Below are positions 24,861 to 37,600 of a stretch of DNA of 64,000 bases, one piece after another. This DNA is from Nageia nagi. Taxonomy: Eukaryota; Pinophyta. How positions within the stretch are numbered: the first letter of the stretch is position 1; each line of letters begins with the position of its first letter. Location of the stretch: NCBI GenBank assembly GCA_050084985.1, contig JBITNC010000001.1, forward strand, positions 132,742,001 through 132,806,000. Direction: 5' to 3'. Below the pieces are notes generated by a model. It worked only from the letters and a program-made list of their open reading frames with translations. It was not told the origin of the DNA and searched no databases. A program made the translations under genes and the position numbers.

Positions 24861-26580
24861 GGAACCTTAGAGTTAAAGTTTAATGTAGACCATTAGTTTC
24901 TAATGCCACAAATTTCTCTTAAGTATTTAACTCCAATGAGCATATTATGAACTTCCTATTAGATGAGATAGTAGCTCACAATTTTGGTATCCAAGAATTA
25001 GTTGACTACTTCCAAGAGTCAAATGTTATTCAACTCAAAAATAATGTCATAAAAAAAGGTTTACTCTCTTTTGAAATATTGATTGATTCATAAGATGTTT
25101 AGAAAGTCAAATCATTGGTTATTCAAAAGTAGAGTCATGTTGAGCTAGAAATAGAACCCAAAAAATATATAAAGGTTGGATTAAAATGTTTAGATGAAGA
25201 AATGGAAGTCATATATTAGATTTACAATGAGTTATCAAAAGCATTTTCTTGGACTTATGATGACCTAGAGACATAAGAAAAAAGTGTTATAGAACACACC
25301 ATTGAGCTTGAACCAAAGGCTAAACTATGCATGCAAAAATAAAGGCTAGTTAACCTAAAAATAGAAAAAGCCATGAAGTAGGAATTGATCAAATTGTCTG
25401 ATTCAAGAATAATCTATTACATTAAGCATTATTATTGGGTTTCAAATCTAGTTCTAGTTAGAAAGAAAAGTAAAGAAATCAGATTATGTGTTGATTTCAA
25501 AAATATAAGTCAAGTGTCTCTCAAGGATAATTATCATCTCCCACCAATGGAACAAATCCTGCATATAGTACTTAGAGCTTGCTATTTCTCTATGATTGAT
25601 GGCTATTCAGGATTTAACCAAATCTAGGTAAAGGATAAAGATCAATAAAAAAAAAAAACATTTACAACCAAATGGAGGATGTTTGCCTTTCAAAGAATGC
25701 CTTTTGGTCTTTCTAATGCTAGAGCTACCTTTCAAAGAGCCATGGATCATGCATTTGGAAATTTAATAAATAAGATTATCTTAGTTTACTTAAATGATAT
25801 CATTATATTTTATAAGAGTGGACAAGATCATTTACAATACCTTAAATAAGTGTTTGAAAAATATGTATAGTTTGGGATTTCAATCAACCCCAAAAAGTCT
25901 ATTTTTATGGTTAATCAAGGAAAATTACATGGGAACATCATATCAAAGAAGGGATTAGTAATTGATCCTGATAGAATGAAAGCTATTAAAGCATTGCCAC
26001 TCCCTTACAATAATAAAGCTATGTAATCATTCATTTATCAAATCAATTTTATTAGAAAATTCATCAATGATTTTTCAAAAATGTATCCCTAATAATTGCA
26101 ATGTTAAAGAAAGATGTATTTTCTTGGTCAGATGAAGCAAAGATAGCCCTTCAAGAGATTAAAAAGGCCATAATAGAATCTTCTATTTAAAAAAATCTTG
26201 ATATGTCAAAAGATTTCATCATGTATATGTATTGAGCAGAGAAAACCATTACTGTAATTCTAGCATAAAAAGATGATAAGAAAGAACAACATCTAATTGT
26301 CTTTCATAGTCAAACACTGCATCAACATTAGAAAAGGTATTCATTTATTAAAAATTAAGTATTTTACATAATATAAGGACTTAAAAAATTTAAGCATTAT
26401 GTGTCCCATAATAAGATCCTTGTATTCACTATTCATCTAGACATAAGAGATTATGTTATACTAGGAGACTTGGGTGAAGGAAAGGCATGTTGGATTACTA
26501 AAATAATGGAGTATGATATAGAAATTAAACCAACCATAATTATCAAAGGTTAGGATCTATGTTCAAATATAGCAGAAACT
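24861..26580 (+). pseudogene. D reverse transcriptase and RNase H
   Basis: FSWTYDDLET near 25240, SNLVLVRKKSKEIRLCVDFKN at about 25440-25500, CYFSMIDGYSGFNQI at 25580-25625 and MPFGLSNARATFQRAMD at 25700-25745 are classical RT blocks. The catalytic box is YLND at 25787-25798 instead of YLDD, so a metal-binding Asp has changed to Asn. RNase H words follow to about 26580 with many stops. The connection region before RT (24861-25240) is degraded. Confidence 0.75.
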
Positions 26581-26739
26581 TCTCACATGATTGCTATCAT
26601 AGAGGATGAACAACAACTTAATAAAGAAAGTGATTGGATTAAAAAGATTAATTTTTATTTTTAAATTGGTGAATGTCTTGAATTTCTAGATAGATTTTAG
26701 AGAAGGAGATTTAAGCTTAAAGATTTAAAGTTTATGATG

Positions 26740-27883
26740 ATAGATTATCATATGTATAAGAAAAAATTTGATCATACCTTATTAAGATGTGTAACTCATG
26801 ATGAAGCTTAGAGAATATTACATGAATTTCATTATAGATTTTTTGGAGTCCATTATAGTGGACCAACTAGTATAGCAAAAATATTACAAGCTAGGTACTA
26901 TTGGCCTACCATATTTCAAGATTCATTTAAGATTGCTTGGGAATGTGACAAGTGTAGTAGATTTGTGGGTAAAAAGAGTCAAGTAGCTATGCCTCTCAAA
27001 CCTATGGTGGTTGAGGAGCTTTTTCAACAATGGGGTATGGACTTCATGGTGTTATAAATCCTAATTCTTTAGCTAATTATCTATTTATCTTGATTGTAAT
27101 AGATTATTTTACTAGATGTTTAGAAGCTATGCCATGCAAAAATGCAGATCAAGAGGTAGTGATAGAAATGATCAAATGAATAACACTCATTTTAGAATCC
27201 CACATACTATTATCTTAGATAATGGTTTTACATTCATTGAAATCAATTTGTTTGACTTTGTTGCTAAATACAAGATCTACTAGCTATTCTCTTCAAATTA
27301 TTACCTGCAAGGTAATGGGTTAGCTAAGTCAACTAACAAGAATCTGACTTAGATCATCAAAAGAATAATTAAAGAGAATCCTAGATAATGACATACATAA
27401 TTAGACTATGCATTATGGGTAGAAAAAATTAGTATTAAATTAGTAATCAAGATATCCCCATATGCATCAGTGTATGGTAAAAGAACTATATTGCCAATAC
27501 ATATTAAGGTATTCCCATTAAAAATTTTGTAAGAACTGGAAGACTATGACTTTGAACCACTGTAAATAAGGTCTACTCACCTCCTTAAGCTAGAGGAAGA
27601 TCAAAACAAAGCATATGAATCATTCCAACATCGCCAACAAATAGTTAAAAAATGGTTTGACAAGAAGAAGTCTTCCTTAATAAAGTTTGAAATAGGAGAC
27701 ATTATCCTCAAATGGGATGAAAAAAGAAGAAATACTAAGAAGCATTGAAAGTTTAACTCCCTATGGAGTGGGCCCTACATCATCACTCAAGCTATGCAAA
27801 GCAATGTATTCAAATTGTAAGATATCATTGGGTCCCATGAACTACCTATCCTAGTTAATGGGATATATTTAATGCATTACTAG
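26740..27883 (+). pseudogene. D integrase
   Basis: ILHEFHYRFFGVHYSGPTSIA and CDKCSRFVGK (26815-26970) represent the zinc-binding N-terminus. WGMDFM at about 27030 is the start of the core. A region around 27210-27330 with DNGFTF and YYLQGNGLAKSTNK shows the second Asp, and the position of the Glu is altered. The tail LKWDEKRRNTKKH and PILVNGIYLMHY leads to a TAG at 27881-27883. Confidence 0.7.
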
Positions 27884-28345
27884 ATGATAGGGTGATTTCA
27901 TAACACCTATAAAAAATTGTATAGTGTATATAGCCCTTTTTTAAAAAAAATTACCCTATATTTGTACATCCTTTAAGACTAATACATTATCCAAGATGGT
28001 AGGTACCATTAATGCTAAGCATTAATTCAACATGGTATGTGGTTAGCATTGATGCATTGCCAAGCTATCAACTGATAGGATAACATTTAATATAATATTT
28101 ACTTAGATCTTTCAAACCACCACATCTCACTTCAATTTAAATTTGGTGCTATCCAAGTTGACCTGTTCCAACCTATTGCCCACCAATCCATGTGATGGGA
28201 AGATTTTGATACCCCAAGCATTAACCACCATTAATATATGCCTATCAAAAGCCTTGGAGGAATAAAACATTCCCCTTACCTTCCTATTTGACACTTATTC
28301 TTTTTAAGTGCATAATATTCTAAAGCAAAAAGAGCCTAGAGTTTA
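27884..28345. other. spacer between D pol and the extra frame
   Basis: AT-rich, with no protein-like frame recognised. It joins the integrase stop to the post-pol frame of D. Confidence 0.4.
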
Positions 28346-31300
28346 TACAACAAATTGATCAAGGGAGGAAAGAGTAGGAGCAACACTTTACATAAATATT
28401 CAAGGTTCTTAATGCAAACTTGAGGTTCAAAGAAGATTGTAGACACCATGATAGTTTCAAACCATCAACCCTAGCTGAACCTAAGTAGGTAGATGCTAAC
28501 CTGATTGCAATCCAAAATGAATACCTTGAGAATTCTCTTAGGGTCAATTAGATCAAAATGGAGGTGATAAACCACATTCATATATGGAGGGTTGATCCCA
28601 AGTAGATCCTCTTGCTACATATGAAGATCAAGGTTATGGGTAAAGTGAAGTAACTAGTGCACTCAAAGAAATATGTCATGATTGACCAAGGCCTTGCCTA
28701 TTATGTGCCCTATGAGTAATTCACTTACCTTGAGTTGTTGTATTTGGTGGTACATAGGCATAGCCAATAGGGATATGAGATAGTGGTCTTCAAAGAATAA
28801 CAACAAGGAGGATTGTCTTAGTCAAAACTAGAACTGATACTAGACTACTCCCTTGAGTCCATTATTCAAACACTTACCATCCTTGCTGACTGGACATGTC
28901 ATGTAAAGAAATAAATTGATTTAAAAAGAAAAAAGGATGATTTTTATAGGAATGATGAAGAAATGCTAAACTATATAGATGAATGGTACCAAGGAATTAG
29001 AACTACAAAGCTTTGGCCAAGCTATGAAATGACCTTATTTGAGAAGGCATGAGATAAAAAGGTGCTATAATCCTTGGTAATCATCCTTGTAAAGAAGATC
29101 CAAATTGAAGCAGACAAAGCCATGATGAGGATGACATACAATATTACAAATGCACATGTATGCTATGACTTCCCTACTTTTATATTAAATAAGATAAGGA
29201 TGTGTCTATTTAAAATTTAAAAATCAAATTTTAGACATTCTTCATATCTTTGGTGGCTATTATTCCATCAAAATCTTGAAAAGTTGGTGGAAGTAGGACT
29301 ATAAATTTAGCTTGCTACCCTAAGCATTGGACCAACTCCAATTTATTTGAGGGTACTAATATTGACCAAATTACATGGGTCATATTATAAGCTCATAGAT
29401 AAATTCTATGCACCAATAGTGTAGATTATGACTAGGAAACTTCCTAGTAGACTACACCAGAGCACCATGTGGGAGCTATAAGGGAAAAATAAAATTGGTG
29501 ACTTGTATTTCCTAAAAGATCACACTATAATTATAAAGTATGGGTATTTTGAGAAATCCTTTTTCTTACCTAAATTGTAACTACCCAATTCTATTCTATA
29601 GAAATGGGTAGGAAAATGTGTGCTATAGAGACTATGTGTGGGTTCGAGGGTAACTTCAAACCCATAATAGATATATCAACTACTAGAGAAGATTTCATTT
29701 TGTTAGAAATAGGTTGTAAAGATATCATAGCTAATTTTATTATACAAAATTTTAAATTAGACATGAAAGAAACCCCATGGATGTATGATCCCTCAAGAAA
29801 AATAACAAAAATTATAAGATTAAGCAAGAATTTCCTAGCCTTTGCCCATGAGTAGAGACCTCATGTGGAGTATTTTGTTAATCAAATTGAATAAGAAGCT
29901 AAGGCATCCCTTAAGTGGGAGTTTGGACCTTTAAATAAAACCTAGTTGGCCATCAAGGGGGTTAAAAATATATGAACTAGGAGATTAGGTGGAAAGACTT
30001 TTTTCCTAAAGCAAGAGGTGCTAGCCCAGTTGACAAATGAGTTAGGCTAGGGACCCAATAAAATTCATTATTTTACTAAGTTTATATTTGAATATACTGC
30101 AAAGATTCATGATGTTGAAAAAATATTATTTGGTAAATTCAATTATGATAAATACTAGTAGGATTAGTATTCTCTAGACCCTCTCCTAGAGTTAGGCTAG
30201 CCTCTCCCTTCTAATTTCAAAGGAATATTAGCTAGGGGAATAAGAGGAATAGAGACTAGAGAATTGTTTGCTTCAAAAGAACTAGTAAAGAAGAAAAAAT
30301 AAGATTAGCTAGAAATAGCTACTCCTTCCCACAATTCCTCTCTAAAGAAAAGAAGGAGAATTCAAACACTACCATAAAAATAATAGACCTTGGAGAAAGA
30401 AGAAATACCAACAAAGAAGCCCCACACTTCATAATCTCAAAAACTTAAGAACTCACCTCTAGATTTGAAACCTAGTGAAGAAATGCTTGAGGCTATTACA
30501 AGGGAAACAAAAATGCTTGAAGATGAAGAGACACAAGAACTCCAAGACATGGATGCCACTACCCAAAAAGAAGTCCCAAAAAAGGAAGATATGGAGATTC
30601 AACATGGAAAAGGTAATGATCTTGGAATAGGTGGGTCCATAGTAGCTGCACCTAGAGGTGAAGTGGGTGATGATGATGATGAGTTTCAGAAAAATAAATA
30701 CTTTGACCTAATGGAAAAGATTGCCGGTGAAGAAAAAGTTATGGAAGAAGCAAAAGAAGAGATGGAAATTCTATACTCAACACTTCCAAAGAATCTAGAG
30801 CTTGCTTAGTAGATCACAACATCAACTTTAGGTGTAAATACACCTCAACATTCTTTGATTCCTACATCCTTGCAAGAGGATATTAAATTCATTTTATCTA
30901 CATAAATTATAGAGCCCATTGATTGGGAAACTTTTATTAATAAATACCTTATGCTTCCTTAGCAAAAATCTAGAATTTTGAGCAAGGTTATAGAGATGGG
31001 AGATATTAAAATTTCATAGATGCCCTTTAAAGAAGGACAACTAGATACTGCTCCCATAATTATCATAAATTTAAATATGCAGAGTGCTCCAGTAGTAGAC
31101 CAATCTAGATTCCTTGTAAATACTTCAATGGTGGTTGGTAAAAGTATCTAGGAAATGGAGACTAAGATAGATAAATTGAACATGAAAATAGATTATTATA
31201 GAAAGGATTGCTCCCTTAAAGATAAAACAATTGTAGGGTTGCAAAATCAAAATAAAAAATTGCTTGGAAAATTTGACAAGCAAAAGTTAGAGTTTGAAAA

Positions 31301-31830
31301 GAGGTTGGGAGAAAAGAAAGTTGAGTTAGATGGTGCATATAAATTGATACAAGATCTCAAAGCTCAAGTTGCAATCATATATGGCCAAATGACTAAACAA
31401 ATTGAAGCAGAATTAAAAAAGATAATAGCAACTAACAAAGTGTTTATAGATGATAATACAAAGTTGTTGTTGATCATAAAAGGCTTCAAAAAATCCTTGG
31501 TGGAATAAAATGGAAAAAATTTGGTAAGTTTGTCATAGTTATAATTATTTAAAAATAAAATTAAATAAGCTATTTAGTAGTTTAATACTCAAATTACTCT
31601 CCATAAGATAACTCTTAATGTACTAATATTGGTACTTGAAAGAATGCGAAGCTGGATGAGAGCCCTTATAGAAAGGGATATAGCTACAATTACTCCCAAT
31701 CCTAGGGAAATATTTTTGAGAAGAGCCCAAGATATATGGAACTATAAAATTTGGTGTTCAATATAGAAATAAATAAACACTAGTGTAACATATAGCATGG
31801 CTTCATCAATAGATTTTTTCATTCTTTAAT
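28346..31830 (+). pseudogene. D post-pol extra reading frame, unknown function
   Basis: A long protein-like frame follows integrase on the same strand. From 29604 to about 31830 it keeps one frame for some 740 codons, broken by TAG, TAA and TGA codons. A further 1.2 kb upstream reads in another frame, with a shift near 29575. Visible parts are an N-terminal region with WYQGIRTTKLWPSYEM, an acidic stretch (GEVGDDDDEF, EEAKEEMEI) at 30660-30770, a long Lys/Glu/Leu-rich coiled coil at 31155-31450, and a helical C-terminus (ERMRSWMRALIERD). I recognise no family. Extra frames after pol are known in plant Ty3/gypsy elements; this one is unusually large. Confidence 0.55.
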
Positions 31831-32274
31831 TGAATTGAAAGCTCCTAAATTATGTGAGGAGTAAGATGTATAGGGTAATGCTACAATAGGGCTGGCCAAT
31901 ATCATTTAGTTTTTGGAATAATTATTTTTTGAGAAGTAGATTTTAAACTCACAACAAATAAATGACCTCACTTAGGAGGTAATTGCAATATTCTTGTATG
32001 CTAAGAGGTTGGAGAATGTGCTAATAGGGTTTAGAGAAGACACTATAAAAATATAAGCTTTCCCTATTTTATCATAAGTTGATTATCTAGACCTGAAAGA
32101 GTTAAATAAGAAGATTCAATATTTACTCCTTGCAAAGTTGGTTTCACTACCAAAGATTCCTACAAAAGCTTCATCTAAATAGGTAGCTAGGAGTAGCAAG
32201 TAGAGGGTCCAATTCTCTAGTAGGTGAAGACCCTAAGAGCTACTAGAAGATTGTATTCTTTCAAAATTATTATT

Positions 32275-32785
32275 TGAGTATGGGGTAATATTCTAGAATT
32301 CTTTATTATTTAATTTATTTCAATAAATCCTTTGTAACTCCCACTTCCTCTTCCCCTTTCATATGTATTTAGCCTTTTTATCAATATTGTGCCAAGTTTA
32401 AAGAGTTCTGGGTGTTGTCAATATCCAACTATTATTTATATGTGTGTTAATATTAGATATTTTACCTCAAATGGTCTATCACTATCTAGAGGGTGTTGTA
32501 ATAACTCCCAAAAATAGACCTTAGTTGATCTAACTATCTTCTTGGGAACCATATATATATATATATATATGAGTCATAATTTATGAAATTTTTGTCTAAG
32601 TCATGTTTGGGAACAAATGTACCATATCCGAGTAGTATTGTGATATGAAAGGTAAATAAGTATATAAGTAAAGTTTGGGAGTTATTTTGAGTAAAGTATA
32701 GGAGTTATTATAAATATAAGTTTGGGATTTGTTATAGATATAAGTCTAGGTCATATCTAGATCTCTAGTGGGTGATATCATAGAG
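32275..32785 (+). repeat. D 3' LTR, truncated
   Basis: Matches 19974-20452 from TGAGTATG to GATATCATA, with an extra (AT)n expansion at 32551-32570 and other small changes. The rest of the LTR is missing: 12 bases further on, element A sequence begins. It shows the D insertion has lost its right end. Confidence 0.7.
32551..32570. repeat. (AT)10 microsatellite in D 3' LTR
   Basis: An AT dinucleotide run not present at the equivalent place in the 5' LTR (near 20250), so it expanded after the two LTRs separated. Confidence 0.85.
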
Positions 32786-32796
32786 AACAACAAGGA

Positions 32797-33303
32797 ATAG
32801 ACAAAAGTATTTGAAAAATCATAAATCACCCTTTTATGAGGTAAATAATGTAAAATTTCATCCATCCATTCTAGGATTTTGATTAATTGTTTAATGCATT
32901 TCAGCCTAGCTAAAAGGAGTGAATACTCAGTTAATTAACAATTTATGACAATATTTGGTATTCCATAAGGCCATTGTAAGCAGAAAGCCATTATTCTTTG
33001 TGATATTCTTTCCATATGGGTGAAATAGATTGGTGGATCTAAAATAATGCTTACTTCGTATCCACACAAAGTGACTCCCCAATCATTATTCCTAACACAA
33101 AACATATGAAATGTTCTTTTATATTGTTCATCAATAGTCAATTGTAAATAATTTAAAAGATTAAGATCAAATCTATGTCGTAAATATGTTAACACGAAAT
33201 CACCTGGATATCTTGGTGGTGGAAATCGTACTTGTGGTGGCATTATGCTACCTTCAGTAGATTCCTATGCCAGATTCATCCTTTCTATTTTAATCATTAA
33301 CAT
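32797..33303 (-). pseudogene. A post-pol frame, truncated copy
   Basis: Homologous to the first half of the B post-pol frame (60372-59868). It starts at the equivalent ATG (33303), has a TAG where B has AAG (Lys13), and a TAA directly after the IVINC word where B has CAA. About 101 residues (MPPQVRFPPPRYPGD to IVINC) remain open, with about 11 differences from B. It ends at the truncation border with D. Confidence 0.8.
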
Positions 33304-33385
33304 TTGCCAAATATTAATACTTTTATTTATTTATTAATTTAACAATAAAACAAAAGAAAGCTAATGTACACACACACATTTTTTT

Positions 33386-33927
33386 TTATGTATAGAAGGG
33401 TCGAAGATGCATGATATTTATAGGTTCGCGCTCTTCATTTCCTTCTAAATCTGATAAATGATAAGTTCCTCTACCGAATTTTTTCTTAATGATATATGGT
33501 CCTAACCAATTCGGAGCAAACTTATCTCTAAGCTATTGTTCTATTCATGAAGTTTGTTGATTTTCTTTTAAAACCAAATCACCTATTTTGAATTCATGAA
33601 TTAGAGCCCTTTTATCAAAAGCTCGTTTTATCCTTTTTTGATAAACACGCATATGCTCTAAAGCATTAATACATTTTTCATCTAAAAGTAACAATTGATC
33701 TAAGTGAGTCTATCTTGTTTCTTCATCGAAATTTTACTGACTTAGATTTACTCTAAGAGATGGTATTTCAAGTTCTATAGGTAGGATAGCTTCAGTTCCA
33801 TACATTAAAGAGAATGGTGTTGCCCGAATAGGAGTGTGTACACTGGTACGATAAGCTCATAAGGCTTTTGGTATTTGAATATGCCAATCTCTATGAGAAT
33901 CATTTACTATTTTTGCTAAGATGTTTC
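33386..33927 (-). pseudogene. A integrase, C-terminal part
   Basis: This is the part of integrase on the left of the copia insertion. Read on the minus strand it continues with LAKIVNDSHRDWHIQIPKAL, then a linker rich in Leu and Lys (LEHMRVYQKRIKRAFDKR), then KFAPNWLGPYIIKKKFGRG and EPINIMHLRPFYT, ending in TAA at 33386-33388. These are the usual C-terminal integrase segments. Several in-frame stops are present. Confidence 0.8.
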
Positions 33928-34532
33928 TGTTAGAAAAATGGAGACTAAGACAGAACCGGCTAAGATGCCAGTAAATCTGAAGGATAGTTTTGTTTATAAA
34001 GCCAACCGGTCTGCAGGGCAGTTTCTTTCTCATTTCAAACCAATTTTCAATTGCCAAGGAGCCATGACACCTGTTCAGCAGTTGTAGAAGGGTTGGGGGT
34101 TACCTAACGACCTTCCTGATCCAACTTGGGTTTAAGTTGGGTTAGTTTGTACCTATAAATAAGAGGCTTGAGTTGAGGCATGTATGTAGTTGGAATATAT
34201 GTGTATGACTGTAATTTGACAGCATTTGTGAGGTTGATTGTAATTGTTGAGAGAGAGATTGTAGTGGAGCTTTGTTGTAACTCCAAAGTGAAGGTTGTAG
34301 CAAGGTTATGCTGCTGATGTATTGCTTGGAGGATTTGAATGCAAAAGGGTTGAAAGCTTCTTCGTGGATGTAGCCTACACTGGGTGAACCACGTTATCTC
34401 TTGTGTTTCTCTTGTGTGATTGATGTTTATGGATGTTTATTTTCAGTAGTATGCTTAATGTTGTTTCTTCTTTGCCAAAGACAATCTAAATTGTGAATGC
34501 TCTTGGTTATATGAACTCTTTAAATCCTAACA
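33928..34532 (+). repeat. copia 5' LTR
   Basis: Begins TGTTAGAAAAATGG and ends AAATCCTAACA, with short inverted TGTTAG/CTAACA ends. It carries a TATA-box-like TATAAATA at 34154-34161 and drives the element's RNA by analogy with the family. Confidence 0.97.
34154..34161 (+). promoter_or_regulatory. TATA box of copia 5' LTR
   Basis: TATAAATA inside the LTR, about 225 bases from its start, conserved in the 3' LTR at 38765-38772. Transcription would start some 30 bases downstream; that is an inference. Confidence 0.6.
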
Positions 34533-34534
34533 AT

Positions 34535-34547
34535 TGGTATCAGAGCC
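34535..34547 (+). other. copia primer-binding site (initiator tRNA-Met)
   Basis: TGGTATCAGAGCC, two bases after the LTR, is the standard complement of the 3' end of plant initiator tRNA-Met used by Ty1/copia elements. Confidence 0.95.
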
Positions 34548-34612
34548 ATGTTGTTGTGTTGGGATTTTGTTGGTGAATCTTGTGTGTAGATTGGAAATCA
34601 AGGAAGAGCACT

Positions 34613-37600
34613 ATGGCAGAAGAAGGGAGGCTGAAGGTGGAAAGGTTTAATGGGCAAGGCTTTCAGTTTTGGAAAATGCAAATGGAAGACTACCTCTACC
34701 AAAAGGATCTCTATCTACCTCTAGAAGAGAAGAGTAAGAAACTTACTTCTATGAGTGATGAAGAGTGGAATCTCTTGGATAGAAAGGCTTTGGGTGCTGT
34801 AAGACTTTGTTTAAGTTCAAGTGTAGCTTTCAATATTTCCAATGAAAAGACCACTAAAGGTGTAATGGATAAGCTTGCTAAATTGTATGAAAAACCATCT
34901 GCCTCTAACAAAGTATACTTAATGAAAAAATTGTTTAACATGAAGATGAATGAAGGTAGTTCAGTTCAGGACCATGTTAATGAGTTCAATACAATCACAA
35001 ATCAATTGACTTCAGTAAGTTTAGAATTTGAAGATGAATTAAGGGCCTTGTTAATTCTATGTTCACTTTTGGATAGTTGGAATAGCTTTGTTATGGCTGT
35101 TAGCAATTCTTCTTCTAATGCAAAATTGGTCTTTGATGAAGTTGTTGGAACAATTCTTAGTGAGGACATGAGGAGAAAGTCCATGGGAGAATGCTCCAAT
35201 GCTGCTCTCACAGTAGAGGCAAGAGGAAGACCAAAGGAAAGAAGGAGAAGCAAGTCAAGAAGCAAATCACAAGGAAGGTCGAAATCACAAGGTAAAACAA
35301 AATTGGAATGTTGGTATTGTGGTAAAAAGGGTCACATTAAAAAGGATTGTTGGAATAGAAAAGGTAAAGAATGTGATAGTAGTAATAATGAAAGCACAAG
35401 TAATCAAGAGGTTAATATGGTTGGTGAATTAATCCAAGATGCTTTAATCATGTCTAACGAAAAGAACAATGATTATTGGGTTCTTGATTCGGGTGCTTCA
35501 TATCATGCTACTCCACATAAGGACTTCTTTTCTAATTACACACATGGTGATTTTGGTCAAGTGTTATTAGGTAATGAACATCCATGTAAAATTGTTGGTA
35601 TGGGCAATATAACAATGAAATTACCTAATGGAACACAATGGACTCTTAATGAAGCAAGACACATTCCGGATCTTAAAAGGAATCTCATATCAATAAGTAA
35701 ATTGGATAAGGAGGGCTATGTGATGACATTCGGGGATGGTAATTGGAAAGTTTCTAAAGGTTCAATGGTATTTGCAAAGGGAAATTTGGTGGGGTCTCTT
35801 TATTTACTCACAAATGTCTTTGATTATTCATTGAATCTTGTTTCCTTTGGTAATGATACATCACTATGGCATAATAGACTTGGACATATGAGTGAAAAAG
35901 GAATGAAAATGTTACACACTAATGGTTCACTTCCAAATCTAAAAGAAATTGATTTAGGATTTTGTGAAGATTGTGTGTATGGTAAACAAAAGAAAGTTAG
36001 ATTTCTTAAAGTTGGCAATGAAAGGAAGAGTCACAAATTAGAGCTTGTTCATACAGATGTGTGGGGTCCTGCACAGGTTTGCTCACTTGGGGGCTCATCT
36101 TATTTTGTCACTTTTATTGATGATTGTACCAGGAAGACATGGGTATTTTGTCTTAAAAAGAAATCTGATGTGTTTGAAACTTTTAAGAGGTGGAAGGCAT
36201 TGGTTGAGAATGAAACTAATTCTAAGTTAAAATGTCTTAAGTCAGATAATGGTGGAGAATTTTGCAATAATGAGTTTGATTCATTTTGTTCACACAATGG
36301 CATTAGAAGGATTAAGGTGGTTCCTAGAACTCCACAGGAAAATGGGGTTGCAGAGAGAATGAATAGGACTATCTTGGAAAGGGCTAGAAGTATGAGGATA
36401 CATGCTGGGTTTCCTTTAAATCTTTGGGCTGATGCTATTGACACTGCTATTTACTTGATCAACAGGGGTCCATCTATGGCTTTAGATGGAGGCATTCCAG
36501 AGGAGATGTGGACAGGTAAAAAGGTGAATTACTCATTCTTGAGAGTCTTTGGTTGTGAGGCTTTTGCACATGTTGATAAAGAGAATAGAAATAAACTTGA
36601 TACAAAATCACAAAAATGCTATCTTATTGGATATGGTGTTAATGATTTGGGATATAGGTTATGGGATGTTGATAACCATAAAATCATTAGAAGTAGAGAT
36701 GTTGTATTCAATGAGAATAGCATGTATAAAGACAGGTTGCAAAAGGTTGAGGAACCCAAGTTTGTATCTCTAGAAGATGTTGATCAATATAAGGATCCTG
36801 ATGATAATAATGTACCTCCACCACAAACACCTCAAACTTTGTCACTTAGAAGGTCCACAAGGATTAGAAATCCTCCTAAACGATATTCTCCTGCTCTTTA
36901 TCATATTCTTTATACTGATGGTGGTGAACCTGAATGTTTTGATGAAGCGATGCAGGGTGGTACACAGATTAAGTGGGAGCATGCTATGAAGGAGGAGATG
37001 GACTCCTTACTTAAGAATCAGACTTGGAGTTTGGTTGAGCTTCCAGAGGGTAAGAGGGCTCTTACTAACAAATGGGTGTATAGGATAAAGGAGGATGCAG
37101 ATGGGCAACAAAGGTACAAGGCGAGACTTGTGGTAAAAGGTTTCGAATAGAAAAAAGGTATTGATTATGATGAGATCTTTTCTCCAGTTGTTAAAATGAC
37201 CTCGATTAGAGCAATATTGAGTCTTGTTGCTACTGAAAATTTGTTTCTTGAACAACTGGATGTAAAGACAGCTTTCCTTCATGGGGATTTGGAGGAGGAT
37301 ATTTATATGCATCAACCCGAAGGTTTTGAGGTCAAAGGTAAAGAAGGGTATGTATGTAAATTGGAAAAGAGTTTGTATGGCTTAAAACAAGCACCCAGGC
37401 AATGGTATCATAAGTTTGACACTTTCATGGTAACAAATGAATTTGTAAGATGTCAATCTGATCATTGTGTGTATATAAAAAGAACAACAAATGGCAACTA
37501 TGTAATCTTGCTTTTATATGTGGATGACATGTTGATAGCAGGACCTAGTATGCAGGATATTGTTGATCTTAAGGAAAAGTTGGCTAAAACTTTTGAAATG

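Larger units (their letters stand above)
19974..32785 (+). mobile_element. D: Ty3/gypsy element with RNase H before RT and a large post-pol frame
   Basis: The stretch 19974-20452 is directly repeated at 32275-32785, on either side of a plus-strand gag-pol region and an extra reading frame. I take these as the 5' LTR (about 1.93 kb, to 21901) and a 3' LTR truncated after about 0.5 kb. The internal order is primer-site-like motif, gag, protease, RNase H-like, RT, RNase H, integrase, extra frame. All frames carry many stops. An alternative is that the real D LTR is only 21302-21901 and is nested in another element, because that 600-bp part recurs alone at 49476-50088. Confidence 0.65.

Noticed and set aside
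34711-37315. Minus-strand and off-frame open stretches over the copia polyprotein
   Set aside because: All overlap a well-identified copia Gag-Pol frame and show no domain of their own.
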